DNA of 64,000 bases from a bacterium (GTDB taxonomy: Bacteria > Myxococcota_A > Bradymonadia > UBA7976 > UBA1532): NCBI GenBank assembly GCA_030426085.1, contig JAUHYW010000001.1:186001-250000 (forward strand). The letters are read 5' to 3'. The translations under genes were made by a program, and so were the position numbers. The notes under the pieces are model-generated. The model saw nothing but the letters and a program-made list of their open reading frames with translations. It did no database searches and was not told the DNA's origin. Of this stretch, positions 38,233 through 46,759 are shown one piece after another; positions within the stretch are counted from its first letter, which is position 1, and each line of letters starts with the position of its first letter.

Positions 38233-38997
38233 ATGACGCGCAGGTGGGCGAAGTCGACGGCGCTGGCGATCCTGATCGCCGCTCCGGTGCAGGCCCAGCC
38301 GGCCGACGACGCCGTCTCGCAGGTCGAAGCTCTCGCCGGAGAAGCCCGGGCGCTCTACGACGCCGGCGAGTTCGGGCAGGCCGTCGCGAAGTATCTCGAG
38401 GCCTACAAGCTCCAGCCCACCGCGGCGGTGCTCTACAACGTGGCGGTCATCTACGACAAGAAGCTCAAGGAGGTCGATCTCGCCATCGACTTCTACCGGC
38501 GCTACATCGGCTCGCCCGACGCCGATCCCCAGGCGGTGCAGCGGGCGACGGCGCGCTTGCAGGCCCTCAAGGCCGAGAAGGAGGCCCGGCGTCAGGCCGA
38601 GCTGTCGACCCTGACGCCCACCGGCGGGGGGCAGGCCGAGGGGCAGCGCACGCCACCCCCGGCGCACATGTCGACCCAGGCGGTCACCGGGTGGGTGATG
38701 GCGAGCGCCGGGGCGGCGCTCCTGATCGGAGGCGGCGTCGTGGGCTACCTCGCCGGCGACTCGCAGGAGAAGTTCGCCGACTCGACCCGCGAGGTCGACG
38801 ACCGCATCGAGGCCCGCGACGTCGGCGAGGACCGGGCGCTGATCGCCGACGTGCTGCTCGGCGCCGGCGCCGCGGCGACGATCACCGGGCTGCTGCTGGT
38901 GGTGCTCGACGACGGGCCGGCCGAGGCCGAGGGCACCGCGATCCACGTCGGCCCGCGGGGCGACGGCTTCGGCGTCTCGGTGGGAGGGGTCTGGTGA
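38233..38997 (+). CDS. Signal-peptide TPR protein with C-terminal membrane segments
   Basis: A 254-residue protein. The signal peptide (LAILIAAPVQAQ) is followed by a TPR-like region (about 30-125; ARALYDAGEFGQAVAKYLEAY and a second repeat LAIDFYRRYIG), a Gln/Arg-rich helix, and two membrane segments (about 155-178 and 208-230). It ends IHVGPRGDGFGVSVGGVW. It is a paralogue of the protein at 20153-20857. GGGAGGAAAG precedes the ATG. The stop overlaps the next start by one base (TGATG), so expression with the binding lipoprotein is coupled. Probable role: periplasm-facing scaffold in the same complex. Confidence 0.85.
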   Translation: MTRRWAKSTALAILIAAPVQAQPADDAVSQVEALAGEARALYDAGEFGQAVAKYLEAYKLQPTAAVLYNVAVIYDKKLKEVDLAIDFYRRYIGSPDADPQAVQRATARLQALKAEKEARRQAELSTLTPTGGGQAEGQRTPPPAHMSTQAVTGWVMASAGAALLIGGGVVGYLAGDSQEKFADSTREVDDRIEARDVGEDRALIADVLLGAGAAATITGLLLVVLDDGPAEAEGTAIHVGPRGDGFGVSVGGVW

Positions 38998-40532
38998 TGC
39001 GCCCGCACCCGAAGATGGCATCCCCCGCCCTGCTGTCGCTGACGCTGCTGCTCGGCGGCTGCTCGTTCACCCTCGACTTCGAAGACCAGTGCTCGACCGA
39101 CGGCGACTGCCCGGGCATCCAGACCTGCGCCCAGGGGCTGTGCACCGGGCCGCTCACCCTCGACGGGGGGGTCGACGCCGATCCCGGCGAGGCCGACCTC
39201 GGCCCGCTCGTCAAGCCCGAGGCCTGCCGCAACACCTACTCGGTGCCCGAGTCGACGCTGCTCGACGACGAGTCGATGGTCATCCGCCTCGGCATGCTGA
39301 TGCCGACCACCGGCGACCTGGGGCCGGTGGGGCTGGCCATCGAGCAGGCCGCCGCGCTCGCCGCCGACGAGATCAACGCCAGCGGCGGGGTCGACGGCGT
39401 GCCGATCGGCATCGTGGCGTGCGACACCCAGACCAACCCCGATCAGGCCGAGGCGCTCGCCGAGTGGCTCGTCGAGCGGGCCCGGGTGCCGGCGATCATC
39501 GGCCCGGCGACCAGTTCGGGCACGCTCCAGGTCTTCAACCGGGTCGCCAAGCCCAACGGCACGCTGCTCATCAGCCCGTCGGCGACGAGCCCCGAGATCA
39601 GCAACCTCGACGACGACGACCTGATGTGGCGCACCGTGCCCTCCGACGCCATCCAGGGGCGGGCGATCCTGGAGTACCTCAAGGATCGCAGCTACCAGAA
39701 GATCGCGATGATCTACCTCGACGACGCCTACGGGCGGGGGCTGCTCGACGCGGTCCTGACCCCGCTGTGCGACGAGCCCATCGGCTGCGGGCCGGACGCC
39801 TTCCTCGCCCAGCCGTACTCCGCCGACGAGAACGGCAACGTCGAGGTGGACACCGTCAACGGGCTGATGAACGACCTGCGCATGTTCGAGCCCGAGGTGC
39901 TCGTCTTCGTCGGCTTCGTCGAGGCCGGCATCCGCATCCTCAACTCGGCGGCCAACTCGAGCTTCACCGACATCCCGATCGTGCTCAGCGACGGCATGCG
40001 CAACGCCGACATCGCCGCCCGGATCCTCGACGACGACCTCAAGCGCAACATCATCGGCACCGCGCCCGCCTCGCCGGCCGGCTCGGTGTATCAGGGCTTC
40101 CGCACCCGCTACGAGGGGCAGTACGACGCCGAGCCGGCGGTCTACAACGCCCAGGCCTACGACGCGATGTACCTGCTCGCCTTCGCCATCTCGGCCGCGG
40201 TGCAGGACGGGCCGCTGACCGGGCAGGCGATCGCAGCCAACCTGGCCCGGGTCTCCGAGGGCGAGCCGGTGCGGGCCGCGCCCGGCGACTGGAACACCGG
40301 CGTCTCGGCTCTGCGGGCGTCGCCGGACGCGACGTTCGACTTCCAGGGGTCGTCGGGCTCCCTCGACTTCGACAACAGCCGGGGCGAGGCGCCCTCCGAT
40401 ATCGAGGGCTGGTATTTGGACGTCGACGCAGGCACGGTTGAGTCGCTCGGGGTCGTCTTCACCAGCGGCGGCGACTTCGACGGCATGCTCTTCCGCACGC
40501 CCTACGAAGGCGAGGGCGAGCCGCCGATGTAG
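38997..40532 (+). CDS. LIV-type periplasmic-binding lipoprotein
   Basis: A 511-residue lipoprotein: lipobox LLGGC (Cys22), a short Cys motif (CSTDGDCPGIQTCAQGLC) typical of myxococcal lipoproteins, and a linker. A Peripla_BP_6 (Leu/Ile/Val or amide receptor) domain spans about 100-480. Marker segments are IRLGMLMPTTGDLGPVG, ALAADEINASGGVDG, PAIIGPATSSGTLQVFN and IAMIYLDDAYGRGL. Such proteins bind amino acids or amides, but no ABC permease or ATPase gene is present. The next gene is a Ser/Thr kinase, suggesting a sensing rather than uptake role. Start ATG 38997 is coupled to the TPR gene. Confidence 0.9.
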   Translation: MRPHPKMASPALLSLTLLLGGCSFTLDFEDQCSTDGDCPGIQTCAQGLCTGPLTLDGGVDADPGEADLGPLVKPEACRNTYSVPESTLLDDESMVIRLGMLMPTTGDLGPVGLAIEQAAALAADEINASGGVDGVPIGIVACDTQTNPDQAEALAEWLVERARVPAIIGPATSSGTLQVFNRVAKPNGTLLISPSATSPEISNLDDDDLMWRTVPSDAIQGRAILEYLKDRSYQKIAMIYLDDAYGRGLLDAVLTPLCDEPIGCGPDAFLAQPYSADENGNVEVDTVNGLMNDLRMFEPEVLVFVGFVEAGIRILNSAANSSFTDIPIVLSDGMRNADIAARILDDDLKRNIIGTAPASPAGSVYQGFRTRYEGQYDAEPAVYNAQAYDAMYLLAFAISAAVQDGPLTGQAIAANLARVSEGEPVRAAPGDWNTGVSALRASPDATFDFQGSSGSLDFDNSRGEAPSDIEGWYLDVDAGTVESLGVVFTSGGDFDGMLFRTPYEGEGEPPM

Positions 40533-40568
40533 CGCGGCGCCGACCGCCGAGAGGTCAGGCAAAAGACG

Positions 40569-42344
40569 ATGGGCACCCTCTGCCCCCACTGCCGTTCCCG
40601 CTTCGACGACGACGCCCTCGAGCGCTGTCCGCACGACAACAAGCGCCTCGTGCCCGATCGCAGCGGGCAGACCATCGCCGACCGCTACACCTTGCGCGAG
40701 CTGCTCGGGGTCGGCGGCATGGACAGCTCGGTGTGGCTGGCGTGGCAGACGTCGACCCAGCGTTCGGTGGCGGTCAAGATCCTGCCTCCGGTCGAGGGCG
40801 ACGCCGCCGAGCGCTTCGCCCGCGGGGGGCGCATCGCGTCGAACCTCAACCACCCCAACATCACCACGGTGCACGACTACGGCCGCGCGGCGGACGGCGA
40901 GCTGTACCTGGTGATGGAGCTGCTCGAAGGGGTGACGCTGTACAAGGCGCTGCGCAAGACGCCCTTCCCGCTCGAGCGCACGGTGCACGTCATCGATCAG
41001 GTGCTGCGGGCCCTGGGCCACGCCCACCGGCGCAGCGTGGTGCACCGCGACATCAAGCTGAGCAACCTGTTCCTGACCCCCCGGGACGACGACCCCGACT
41101 TCGTCAAGGTGCTCGACTTCGGCATCGCCCGCTTCGTCGAGGAGCCGCCCGAGGGCTGGGCTGAGACGGTCAACAACGAGATCACGACCACCCGCCAGCT
41201 CTGCGGCACCCCGCAGTACATGGCCCCCGAGCAGATCGGCTTCGGCAAGATCGACGCCCGGGCCGACCTCTACGCGACCGGGGTGGCGACCTACCGCATG
41301 ATCACCGGGCGGTTCCCGTTCCAGGGCACGGCCCACGACCAGTTCCGGGCCCACCTGCAGAGCCGGCCCCCGCCGTTCTCCCAGATCCGGCCCGATCTGA
41401 ACGTGCCGCCCGAGGTCGAGGCGTGGGTGATGCGGGCGCTCGAGAAGGACCCCGACAACCGCTTCGCCAGCGCCGAGGAGATGCGGACCGCGCTGCGCTC
41501 GATCCGCAAGCGGCTGGGCATCGCCGCCGGTGAGCTGGAGGACAGCTCGGTGCGCTCGGCGCCCCACAGCCGCAGCTCGTCGATCATGTGGGCCGGCGAG
41601 GCGCAGGACCGCACGACCGAGCACGTCGTGCCCCAGCCGCCGCGCCGCAGCCGGGCCTGGATCTGGGCCGCGCTGATCACGCTGCTGGTGGTCGTCGGCG
41701 TGGGCCTGCTGCTGACCCGCGAACCGCCCAAGCCGCGCATCACCGCCCTGGGCAGCGATGAGACCTCGCAGACCGAGCGCCCGCCGAAGCCCGGGCCGCC
41801 GGTCGCCGCGCCGAAGCCGGCCGACGCCGGGCCCCCGGTCGACGCCGCCCCGGTCGAGCGGGCGGTCCTGATCAAGAGCCGCCCCGACGGGGCGACGGTC
41901 GAGCGGGACGGCGAGCGGCTGGGGCGCACCCCGCTCGAGCTGAAGCTGACCCCCGGGCAGTACGTGTTCCGGCTGTCGCGGCGGGGGCACACCGACGCCG
42001 CGATCCGGGTCGACGTGGGCGCCGACGGCGACGAGGTCATCGAGGCGCTGGGCTTGCTCGATCGGCTCGGCCGCGGCCCGTCCCGACCCGAGCGGCCCGA
42101 ACCGCCCGCGCCCGATCCCGAGCCGGCGCCCGACCCCGAACCGGCGGTCGCGCCCGCGCCCCCGCCCGAGCCGCCGCCGGTCATCGCCGCCCCCAAGCCG
42201 GCGAAAGAGGCCGAGAAGAAAGACACCGTGCGCATGCAGCTCCTCGATGAAGACGAGGCGCGCACCTTCGATGTTGGCGGCGGGGCCGAGAAGCCGGCCC
42301 CGACTCCGGGCGGATCCAAGCCGTCGGTGGACCTCATCGACTGA
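40569..42344 (+). CDS. Membrane Ser/Thr protein kinase with N-terminal zinc ribbon and C-terminal PEGA domain
   Basis: A 591-residue protein. A CPHC-x10-CPHD zinc-ribbon-like start (residues 5-22) precedes a kinase domain (about 39-315) with VAVK, HRD (159-161) and DFG (183-185). Two oddities are a Gly loop GVGGMDSSV with one extra residue and Asp for the third Gly, and HRDIKLSN with Leu-Ser for the usual Pro-x. A membrane segment (about 363-384) leads to a Pro-rich periplasmic part, a PEGA domain (IKSRPDGATVERDGERLGRTP) and a charged tail. A periplasmic PEGA could contact the binding lipoprotein encoded 36 nt upstream. A hairpin ends the unit. Confidence 0.92.
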   Translation: MGTLCPHCRSRFDDDALERCPHDNKRLVPDRSGQTIADRYTLRELLGVGGMDSSVWLAWQTSTQRSVAVKILPPVEGDAAERFARGGRIASNLNHPNITTVHDYGRAADGELYLVMELLEGVTLYKALRKTPFPLERTVHVIDQVLRALGHAHRRSVVHRDIKLSNLFLTPRDDDPDFVKVLDFGIARFVEEPPEGWAETVNNEITTTRQLCGTPQYMAPEQIGFGKIDARADLYATGVATYRMITGRFPFQGTAHDQFRAHLQSRPPPFSQIRPDLNVPPEVEAWVMRALEKDPDNRFASAEEMRTALRSIRKRLGIAAGELEDSSVRSAPHSRSSSIMWAGEAQDRTTEHVVPQPPRRSRAWIWAALITLLVVVGVGLLLTREPPKPRITALGSDETSQTERPPKPGPPVAAPKPADAGPPVDAAPVERAVLIKSRPDGATVERDGERLGRTPLELKLTPGQYVFRLSRRGHTDAAIRVDVGADGDEVIEALGLLDRLGRGPSRPERPEPPAPDPEPAPDPEPAVAPAPPPEPPPVIAAPKPAKEAEKKDTVRMQLLDEDEARTFDVGGGAEKPAPTPGGSKPSVDLID

Positions 42345-42361
42345 CCGTCGCCGGGCGACGG
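42345..42361 (+). terminator. Hairpin directly after the PEGA kinase gene
   Basis: CCGTCGC (42345-42351) and GCGACGG (42355-42361) around a 3-nt loop, starting at the first base after TGA. It closes the three-gene unit. No U-tract. Confidence 0.45.
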
Positions 42362-42363
42362 CG

Positions 42364-42392
42364 TTGCCCGCGCCGCGGGTTCCCGCTACACA
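42364..42392 (+). promoter_or_regulatory. Candidate leaderless promoter of the DUF455-ATP-grasp gene
   Basis: TTGCCC (42364-42369), 17-nt spacer, TACACA (42387-42392), then 6 nt to ATG 42399. It starts 3 nt after the preceding hairpin. There is no Shine-Dalgarno. Confidence 0.4.
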
Positions 42393-42398
42393 GCCGAC

Positions 42399-44504
42399 AT
42401 GGAGATCCGCGAACTCGCCGAGCGGGTGCTGTTCGGGCGCACCCTCGCCGACAAGCTGCTGCGCCCCGACAGCCCGTTGACCGATCACCGGCCGGGCCCC
42501 GCCATCACCCGGCCCGACGCGCCCGGCCGCCCGCCGGGGCTCGGCCCCGCCCGCCGGGCGCGGATCCCCTTCCCCGCGCGCTCCGAGCTGCACCGGGACG
42601 AGATCCGGGGCCGGGTGCTGCACCGCTTCGCCAACCACGAGCTGATGGCCATCGAGCTGATGGCGCTGGCGCTGCTGCGCTTCCCCGAGGCGCCGGCAGC
42701 CTTTCGGCGGGGGGTCGCCGGGGCGCTGTTCGAAGAGCAGACCCACTTCGAGCTGTACCGCGACCGCATGCAGGCGCTGGGCTGCGCGCTGGGCGAGGTG
42801 CCGGCGAGCCCGCTGTTCTGGGACATCCTGGCGCCGATGGCCGAGCCGATGGACTACGTGACCGGCATGAGCCTCACCTTCGAGCAGGCCAACCTCGACT
42901 TCGCCCGCCACTACCGCGAGGTGTTCGCCGAGGTCGGCGACGCCGAGACCGCGGCGGTGCTGCACCGGGTCTACGAGGACGAGATCGGGCACGTGAAGCT
43001 GGGCCTCGTGTGGTTCCGCCGGTGGCGCACGTCGCCCGCGCCGCCCGAGGCCACGCCCGAACCCCCACCGAGCGACTGGGACGCGTGGTGCGCGGCGCTG
43101 CCCGATCGTTTGCAGCCGAGCCGGGCGAAGGGCATCGGCTTCGACGTCGAGGGCCGCCGCCGGGCCGGCTTCGACGAGGGCTACATCCGCCGGCTGCGGG
43201 TCTTCCAACAGTCCAAGGGCCGGGTGCCGACGCTGCATCGCTTCAACCCCACCGCCGAGATCGAGCTGACCGGGCGCACGCCGCCCGCGGTGGCCCGCCG
43301 GCTCGCCCGCGATCTGGAGACGCTGCCGATGTTCGTCTGCGCCCGGGACGACGCGGTCCAGGTCACCCGGGCCCCGCGCCCCGGCGCCCTCGAGCCGCTG
43401 GCCCGGGCCGGCTTCGTGCTGCCCGACTTCGTGACCCCGGGCGAGCTGGGCGGGCGGCGCTTCGCGACGGTGCGCCCATGGGCCGCGATCGCCGGCGCCC
43501 TGGAGGCCGGCGAGGCGCAGGTCGATCGGCCGGCGACGCCCACCCCGCCCGCGCTCTTCGGCAAAGCCTGGGCCGCCGCGCAGCTCGGGGCGCTGGCCGA
43601 TGAGCTGCCCTGCCCGGTCGACCCGGCGCTCGTCGGCGTGCCCTGCCCCGATCGCGCCGCGGTCGAGGCGCAGATCGCCCGGCTGCGGGCGGCGGGTTTT
43701 GGCCCGATCGCGGTGAAGGCCGCGCTGAGCACCGCCGGCGCCGGGATCCGGCGGATCGCAGCCGATGACATATCTCATACCGGATATGGCACACCCGAAG
43801 CGGATGACATATTGCCTCGCAGATGGCTGACCCGCGCGCTGGGCGGGGGGCCGGTGATCGTCGAGCCGTGGCTCGATCGGGTGCTCGATCTGGGCATCCA
43901 GCTCACCGTGCGCAGCGACGGCGTCCAGGTCGATGGCGTCGGGCGCAACCTCGTCGATACCCGGGGCCACCACCGGGGCGTCGCGCTGGTCCCGCTGGCC
44001 ACCGGGCTGCCCATACCGCTGCGCATCTTCCTCATGAGCCGGCCGGTCCAGGAGACATTGCAGCAGGTCGGCGCCCGGATCGGTGCGGCGTTGGCCGAGG
44101 CCGGCCACCGGGGCCCGGCGGCGATCGACGCCCTGATCTACCGCGACGGCGATGGCTTCGGCCTCAAGCCGATCGTCGAGGTCAACCCCCGCTGCTCGAT
44201 GGGCCGGATCGCCCTGGCGCTGAAGCGGCGAGTCGCTCGGGGCAGCAGCGCGGTGTGGCTGCAACAGCCGGCGGATCGCGCCCCCCGGGACGCCGACTTC
44301 GAGACCCGCGGTGATCCGCCGGTCATCGTCGAGGGCGTCCTGCCGACCACCGATCCCGTCGACGCCCGGTTCGCCACGACGCTCTTCGTCGCTCCCCGCT
44401 TCGAGATCCTGCGCGCGCGGCTGCGGCAGGCGGTCGGCTCACTGCCGGTGGCCGATCCGGCGTTCGCGATTCACATGCCCCAGAGTTCCATCACCGCCCG
44501 CTGA
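42399..44504 (+). CDS. DUF455 (ferritin-like) and ATP-grasp fusion protein
   Basis: A 701-residue cytoplasmic protein. The N-terminal third is DUF455, a MiaE/ferritin-like four-helix fold with candidate di-iron ligands Glu81, Glu86, Glu113-x2-His116 and Glu195-x2-His198 (NHELMAIEL; EEQTH; EDEIGH). From about residue 250 the protein changes to an ATP-grasp-like ligase: VIVEPWLDRVLDLGIQL and the C-terminal metal/ATP segment LKPIVEVNPRCSMGRIAL. ATP-grasp enzymes join a carboxylate to an amine; with a di-iron oxygenase-like domain, a tailoring or peptide-ligation role is conceivable but unproven. An AT-rich, rare-codon insertion occurs at 43764-43812. The 3' end overlaps the convergent TPR gene by 34 bp. 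Confidence 0.82.
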   Translation: MEIRELAERVLFGRTLADKLLRPDSPLTDHRPGPAITRPDAPGRPPGLGPARRARIPFPARSELHRDEIRGRVLHRFANHELMAIELMALALLRFPEAPAAFRRGVAGALFEEQTHFELYRDRMQALGCALGEVPASPLFWDILAPMAEPMDYVTGMSLTFEQANLDFARHYREVFAEVGDAETAAVLHRVYEDEIGHVKLGLVWFRRWRTSPAPPEATPEPPPSDWDAWCAALPDRLQPSRAKGIGFDVEGRRRAGFDEGYIRRLRVFQQSKGRVPTLHRFNPTAEIELTGRTPPAVARRLARDLETLPMFVCARDDAVQVTRAPRPGALEPLARAGFVLPDFVTPGELGGRRFATVRPWAAIAGALEAGEAQVDRPATPTPPALFGKAWAAAQLGALADELPCPVDPALVGVPCPDRAAVEAQIARLRAAGFGPIAVKAALSTAGAGIRRIAADDISHTGYGTPEADDILPRRWLTRALGGGPVIVEPWLDRVLDLGIQLTVRSDGVQVDGVGRNLVDTRGHHRGVALVPLATGLPIPLRIFLMSRPVQETLQQVGARIGAALAEAGHRGPAAIDALIYRDGDGFGLKPIVEVNPRCSMGRIALALKRRVARGSSAVWLQQPADRAPRDADFETRGDPPVIVEGVLPTTDPVDARFATTLFVAPRFEILRARLRQAVGSLPVADPAFAIHMPQSSITAR
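43764..43812 (+). repeat. AT-rich in-frame insertion flanked by 10-bp direct repeats
   Basis: GATGACATAT at 43764-43773 and 43803-43812. The copies start 39 bp (13 codons) apart. Codons such as ATA, TCT, TAT, ACA and TTG, rare elsewhere in this genome, cluster here. CATAT (43769-43773) and ATATG (43784-43788) form an internal inverted repeat. Removing one repeat unit would join IAADD directly to ILPRRW. Confidence 0.6.
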
Positions 44505-46738
44505 GCCGCGAGCCGCTCCCGCTCGTCGAGCGCGGCGAGCAGCTCGGTCCAGACGGCGGCGCCCGGCCAGTCGGCGCAGGTCTTCGTCAGCAGCGCGTCG
44601 AGGTCGCGCAGGCGGTCGGCGGGCACCGCGAGGCGGGCGTAGAGGCCGAAGACGAGGTCGTCTCCCTCGGGGTCGACCACGACGTAGCCGTCGCCGGTGA
44701 CGTCGCGCAGCTCGCCGCCGAGCGCCTGCACCGCCTCGCTCAGCGCCTCGACCGCCGCGTCGCCCGGGTGGCGGGCGTCGAGCACGAAGGCCCGGTAGCC
44801 GCCCTCGGCGCGCACCTCGACCTGACGGTAGGTGTAGGGCCCGCCGGGCTGCTCGCCGGGCGTGTCGTCGGGGGCCTCGACCGGCAGCGGGTCGAAGATG
44901 ACCTCGTCGCCGAAGCGGCACGGCAGCTCGGGCGGGGCGATGGACGCGACGCGGGCGGTCACCGGGCCGGTGCGCAGCGCCCAGGGGTCGTCGGGGTCGA
45001 CGGCGTCCTCCACCCGCAGCCGGATGGGCTCCCAGACCTCGTCGATCGGGCCGCTGTCGGTGGTGAAGGTCATGCCCAGCCGGGCGGCCGATCGGCGGAC
45101 GGCGCCCCACTCGCCCAGGCGGGTCGCGATCAGGATCCGGCGCCAGTCCCACGGCCCCGGATCGAGGGCGGGGTCGGCGTCGAGGCGGGCATCGAGCAGG
45201 GCCAGGGCCGCCCGGGGGTCGTCCTCGGCCCGGGCGTCGGCCAGCATCATCACCGCCCACGGGTCGTCGGGCGCGGCGGCCAGGGCCTCTTCGAGCACGG
45301 CCCGCTCGGCGGCCCGATCGGCGGTCCGGCGGGCCGCCGTCAGCCGGAGCTGGCGCCCGCTCTGCCGCGCCTCGTCGTCGTCGAGCGCGCACAGGCGACG
45401 GCCGATGGCCTCCACCGCCGCCCAGTCCCCGCGGGCGGCGAGGGTGCGACCCAGCTCGAGGGCGACCGACGGATGCCCGGCAGGCGCCGCGCGCAGCAGC
45501 GCTTCGCCCCGCTCCAGCTCGCCCAGCGCGCGCCACGCCCGGGCCTCGTCCACCCGCAGGTCGGGGTCGTCGGGATCCTTCGCCCGGGCCGCCGCCAGCC
45601 ACTCGAGGTCGGCCTCGGGGTCGCCGTCGTCGGGGTCGTGTGGCCGGCCGCCCCCGCCCCGCTCGAGCGCGCCCGCCTCATAGTCGATCTCGGCGGCCAG
45701 CCGGTCGAGCAGCGCCGGGCCGTCCAGCGGCGCCCGCAGCAGCGGGATCAGCGCCCGCCCGTCGGCCAGCGCCCGGCGGGCGGTCGCGATCCGCCCCCGG
45801 TCCAACGCCAGATCGCCCCGCACGATGCACAGGTGCAGCCCGTGGCGGATCACGCCGTTGCGCCGCAGCTCGCCGAACATGTCCCGCAAGCGGCGCTCGA
45901 GCACCCACTCGTTGGGCAGCGCCCCGCCCCGCACCAGCAACGCGACCGCCTCGACCCAGCCCCGATACAGGCTGTGGGTGCCGTCGATCGCCTCGAACGC
46001 GGGCAGCGCCTCGGCGCCCTCGGCGGCCTGCCCCATCAGCCCCAGCAGCCGGGCCCGCTCCACCCGGCGGGCGACCCGGCTGTCCTCGTCTTCGGTGTCT
46101 TCCATCAGCCGGTCGATCAGCGCCAGCGCCTCGTCGTGGCGCCCCAGCACCCGCAGCACCGTGGCCCGGCTCTCGCCCATCGGATCGGCGTGCCACTCGT
46201 CGGTGCGGGCCAGCTCGGCCTCCAGGCGGTCGATCTCGGCCAGCGCGTCCGCCGGGCGGCCGGCGTCGAGCAGGGCCTCGATCAGCTCGCCGCCGATGCA
46301 GCAGTAGCAGGGCCAGGTGGCGTCGATGCGGCCCAGGGTCTCGCGGGAGGCGGCGATGCGCTCGTCGGCGAAGCCCGGCCCGTCCCGATTGCCATAGCAG
46401 TTCACCAGATCCTGGGTCACGCAGACGCTCTGGGGGCACTCGCGGGTCTCGGGGCGGTTGGCGAACTCGAGCAGCGCCACCGCCTCGCCCATCCAGTCCT
46501 CGACCTCGTGGCGGTGCAGGATGCGGCTCTGCAGATTCCAGTGGCGCACGAAGACCTCGAGCCACGGGTTCTCCGCGGCCCGGGCGAGGGCCAGCGCCTC
46601 GGGGTAGATCGCGTCGACCCGGGCGTGGTGGTTGTCGCACACCGCGTCGGGCAGGTGGCGCAGGAGCTGCGACAGCCGCTCGTGGCCCGCCTGCTCCAGC
46701 TCGTCGTGGGCCCGGCCGACCCAATCCCAGATGTCCAT
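44471..46738 (-). CDS. Large TPR-type helical repeat protein
   Basis: A 755-residue cytoplasmic protein without signal peptide. It is Ala/Leu/Arg-rich helical throughout, with TPR-like pairs (PEALALARAAENPW; ADALAEIDRLEAELA; HDEALALIDRLMED). A cluster of His and Cys lies near the N-terminus (CDNHHARVD; WPCYCCIGGE). The C-terminal 180 residues look like a separate alpha/beta domain (TYRQVEVRAEGGYRAFVLDA). GAGGGAG precedes the ATG. The AAA+ gene lies 21 nt upstream on the same strand, so the two are probably partners in one operon. No catalytic motif is seen. Confidence 0.78.
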   Translation of the reverse strand: MDIWDWVGRAHDELEQAGHERLSQLLRHLPDAVCDNHHARVDAIYPEALALARAAENPWLEVFVRHWNLQSRILHRHEVEDWMGEAVALLEFANRPETRECPQSVCVTQDLVNCYGNRDGPGFADERIAASRETLGRIDATWPCYCCIGGELIEALLDAGRPADALAEIDRLEAELARTDEWHADPMGESRATVLRVLGRHDEALALIDRLMEDTEDEDSRVARRVERARLLGLMGQAAEGAEALPAFEAIDGTHSLYRGWVEAVALLVRGGALPNEWVLERRLRDMFGELRRNGVIRHGLHLCIVRGDLALDRGRIATARRALADGRALIPLLRAPLDGPALLDRLAAEIDYEAGALERGGGGRPHDPDDGDPEADLEWLAAARAKDPDDPDLRVDEARAWRALGELERGEALLRAAPAGHPSVALELGRTLAARGDWAAVEAIGRRLCALDDDEARQSGRQLRLTAARRTADRAAERAVLEEALAAAPDDPWAVMMLADARAEDDPRAALALLDARLDADPALDPGPWDWRRILIATRLGEWGAVRRSAARLGMTFTTDSGPIDEVWEPIRLRVEDAVDPDDPWALRTGPVTARVASIAPPELPCRFGDEVIFDPLPVEAPDDTPGEQPGGPYTYRQVEVRAEGGYRAFVLDARHPGDAAVEALSEAVQALGGELRDVTGDGYVVVDPEGDDLVFGLYARLAVPADRLRDLDALLTKTCADWPGAAVWTELLAALDERERLAAQRAVMELWGM

Positions 46739-46759
46739 CGCTCCCTCGACTCCGCGGCG

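Noticed and set aside
35850-38996. Upstream extension of the binding-lipoprotein frame
   Set aside because: The lipoprotein signal peptide starts at 38997, coupled to the TPR gene; the extension is antisense to the lipase-like gene.
38745-44264. Minus-strand frame of more than 1800 codons across three plus-strand genes
   Set aside because: It spans the binding lipoprotein, kinase and DUF455 genes and has no recognisable feature. Absence of stops is expected at this GC content.
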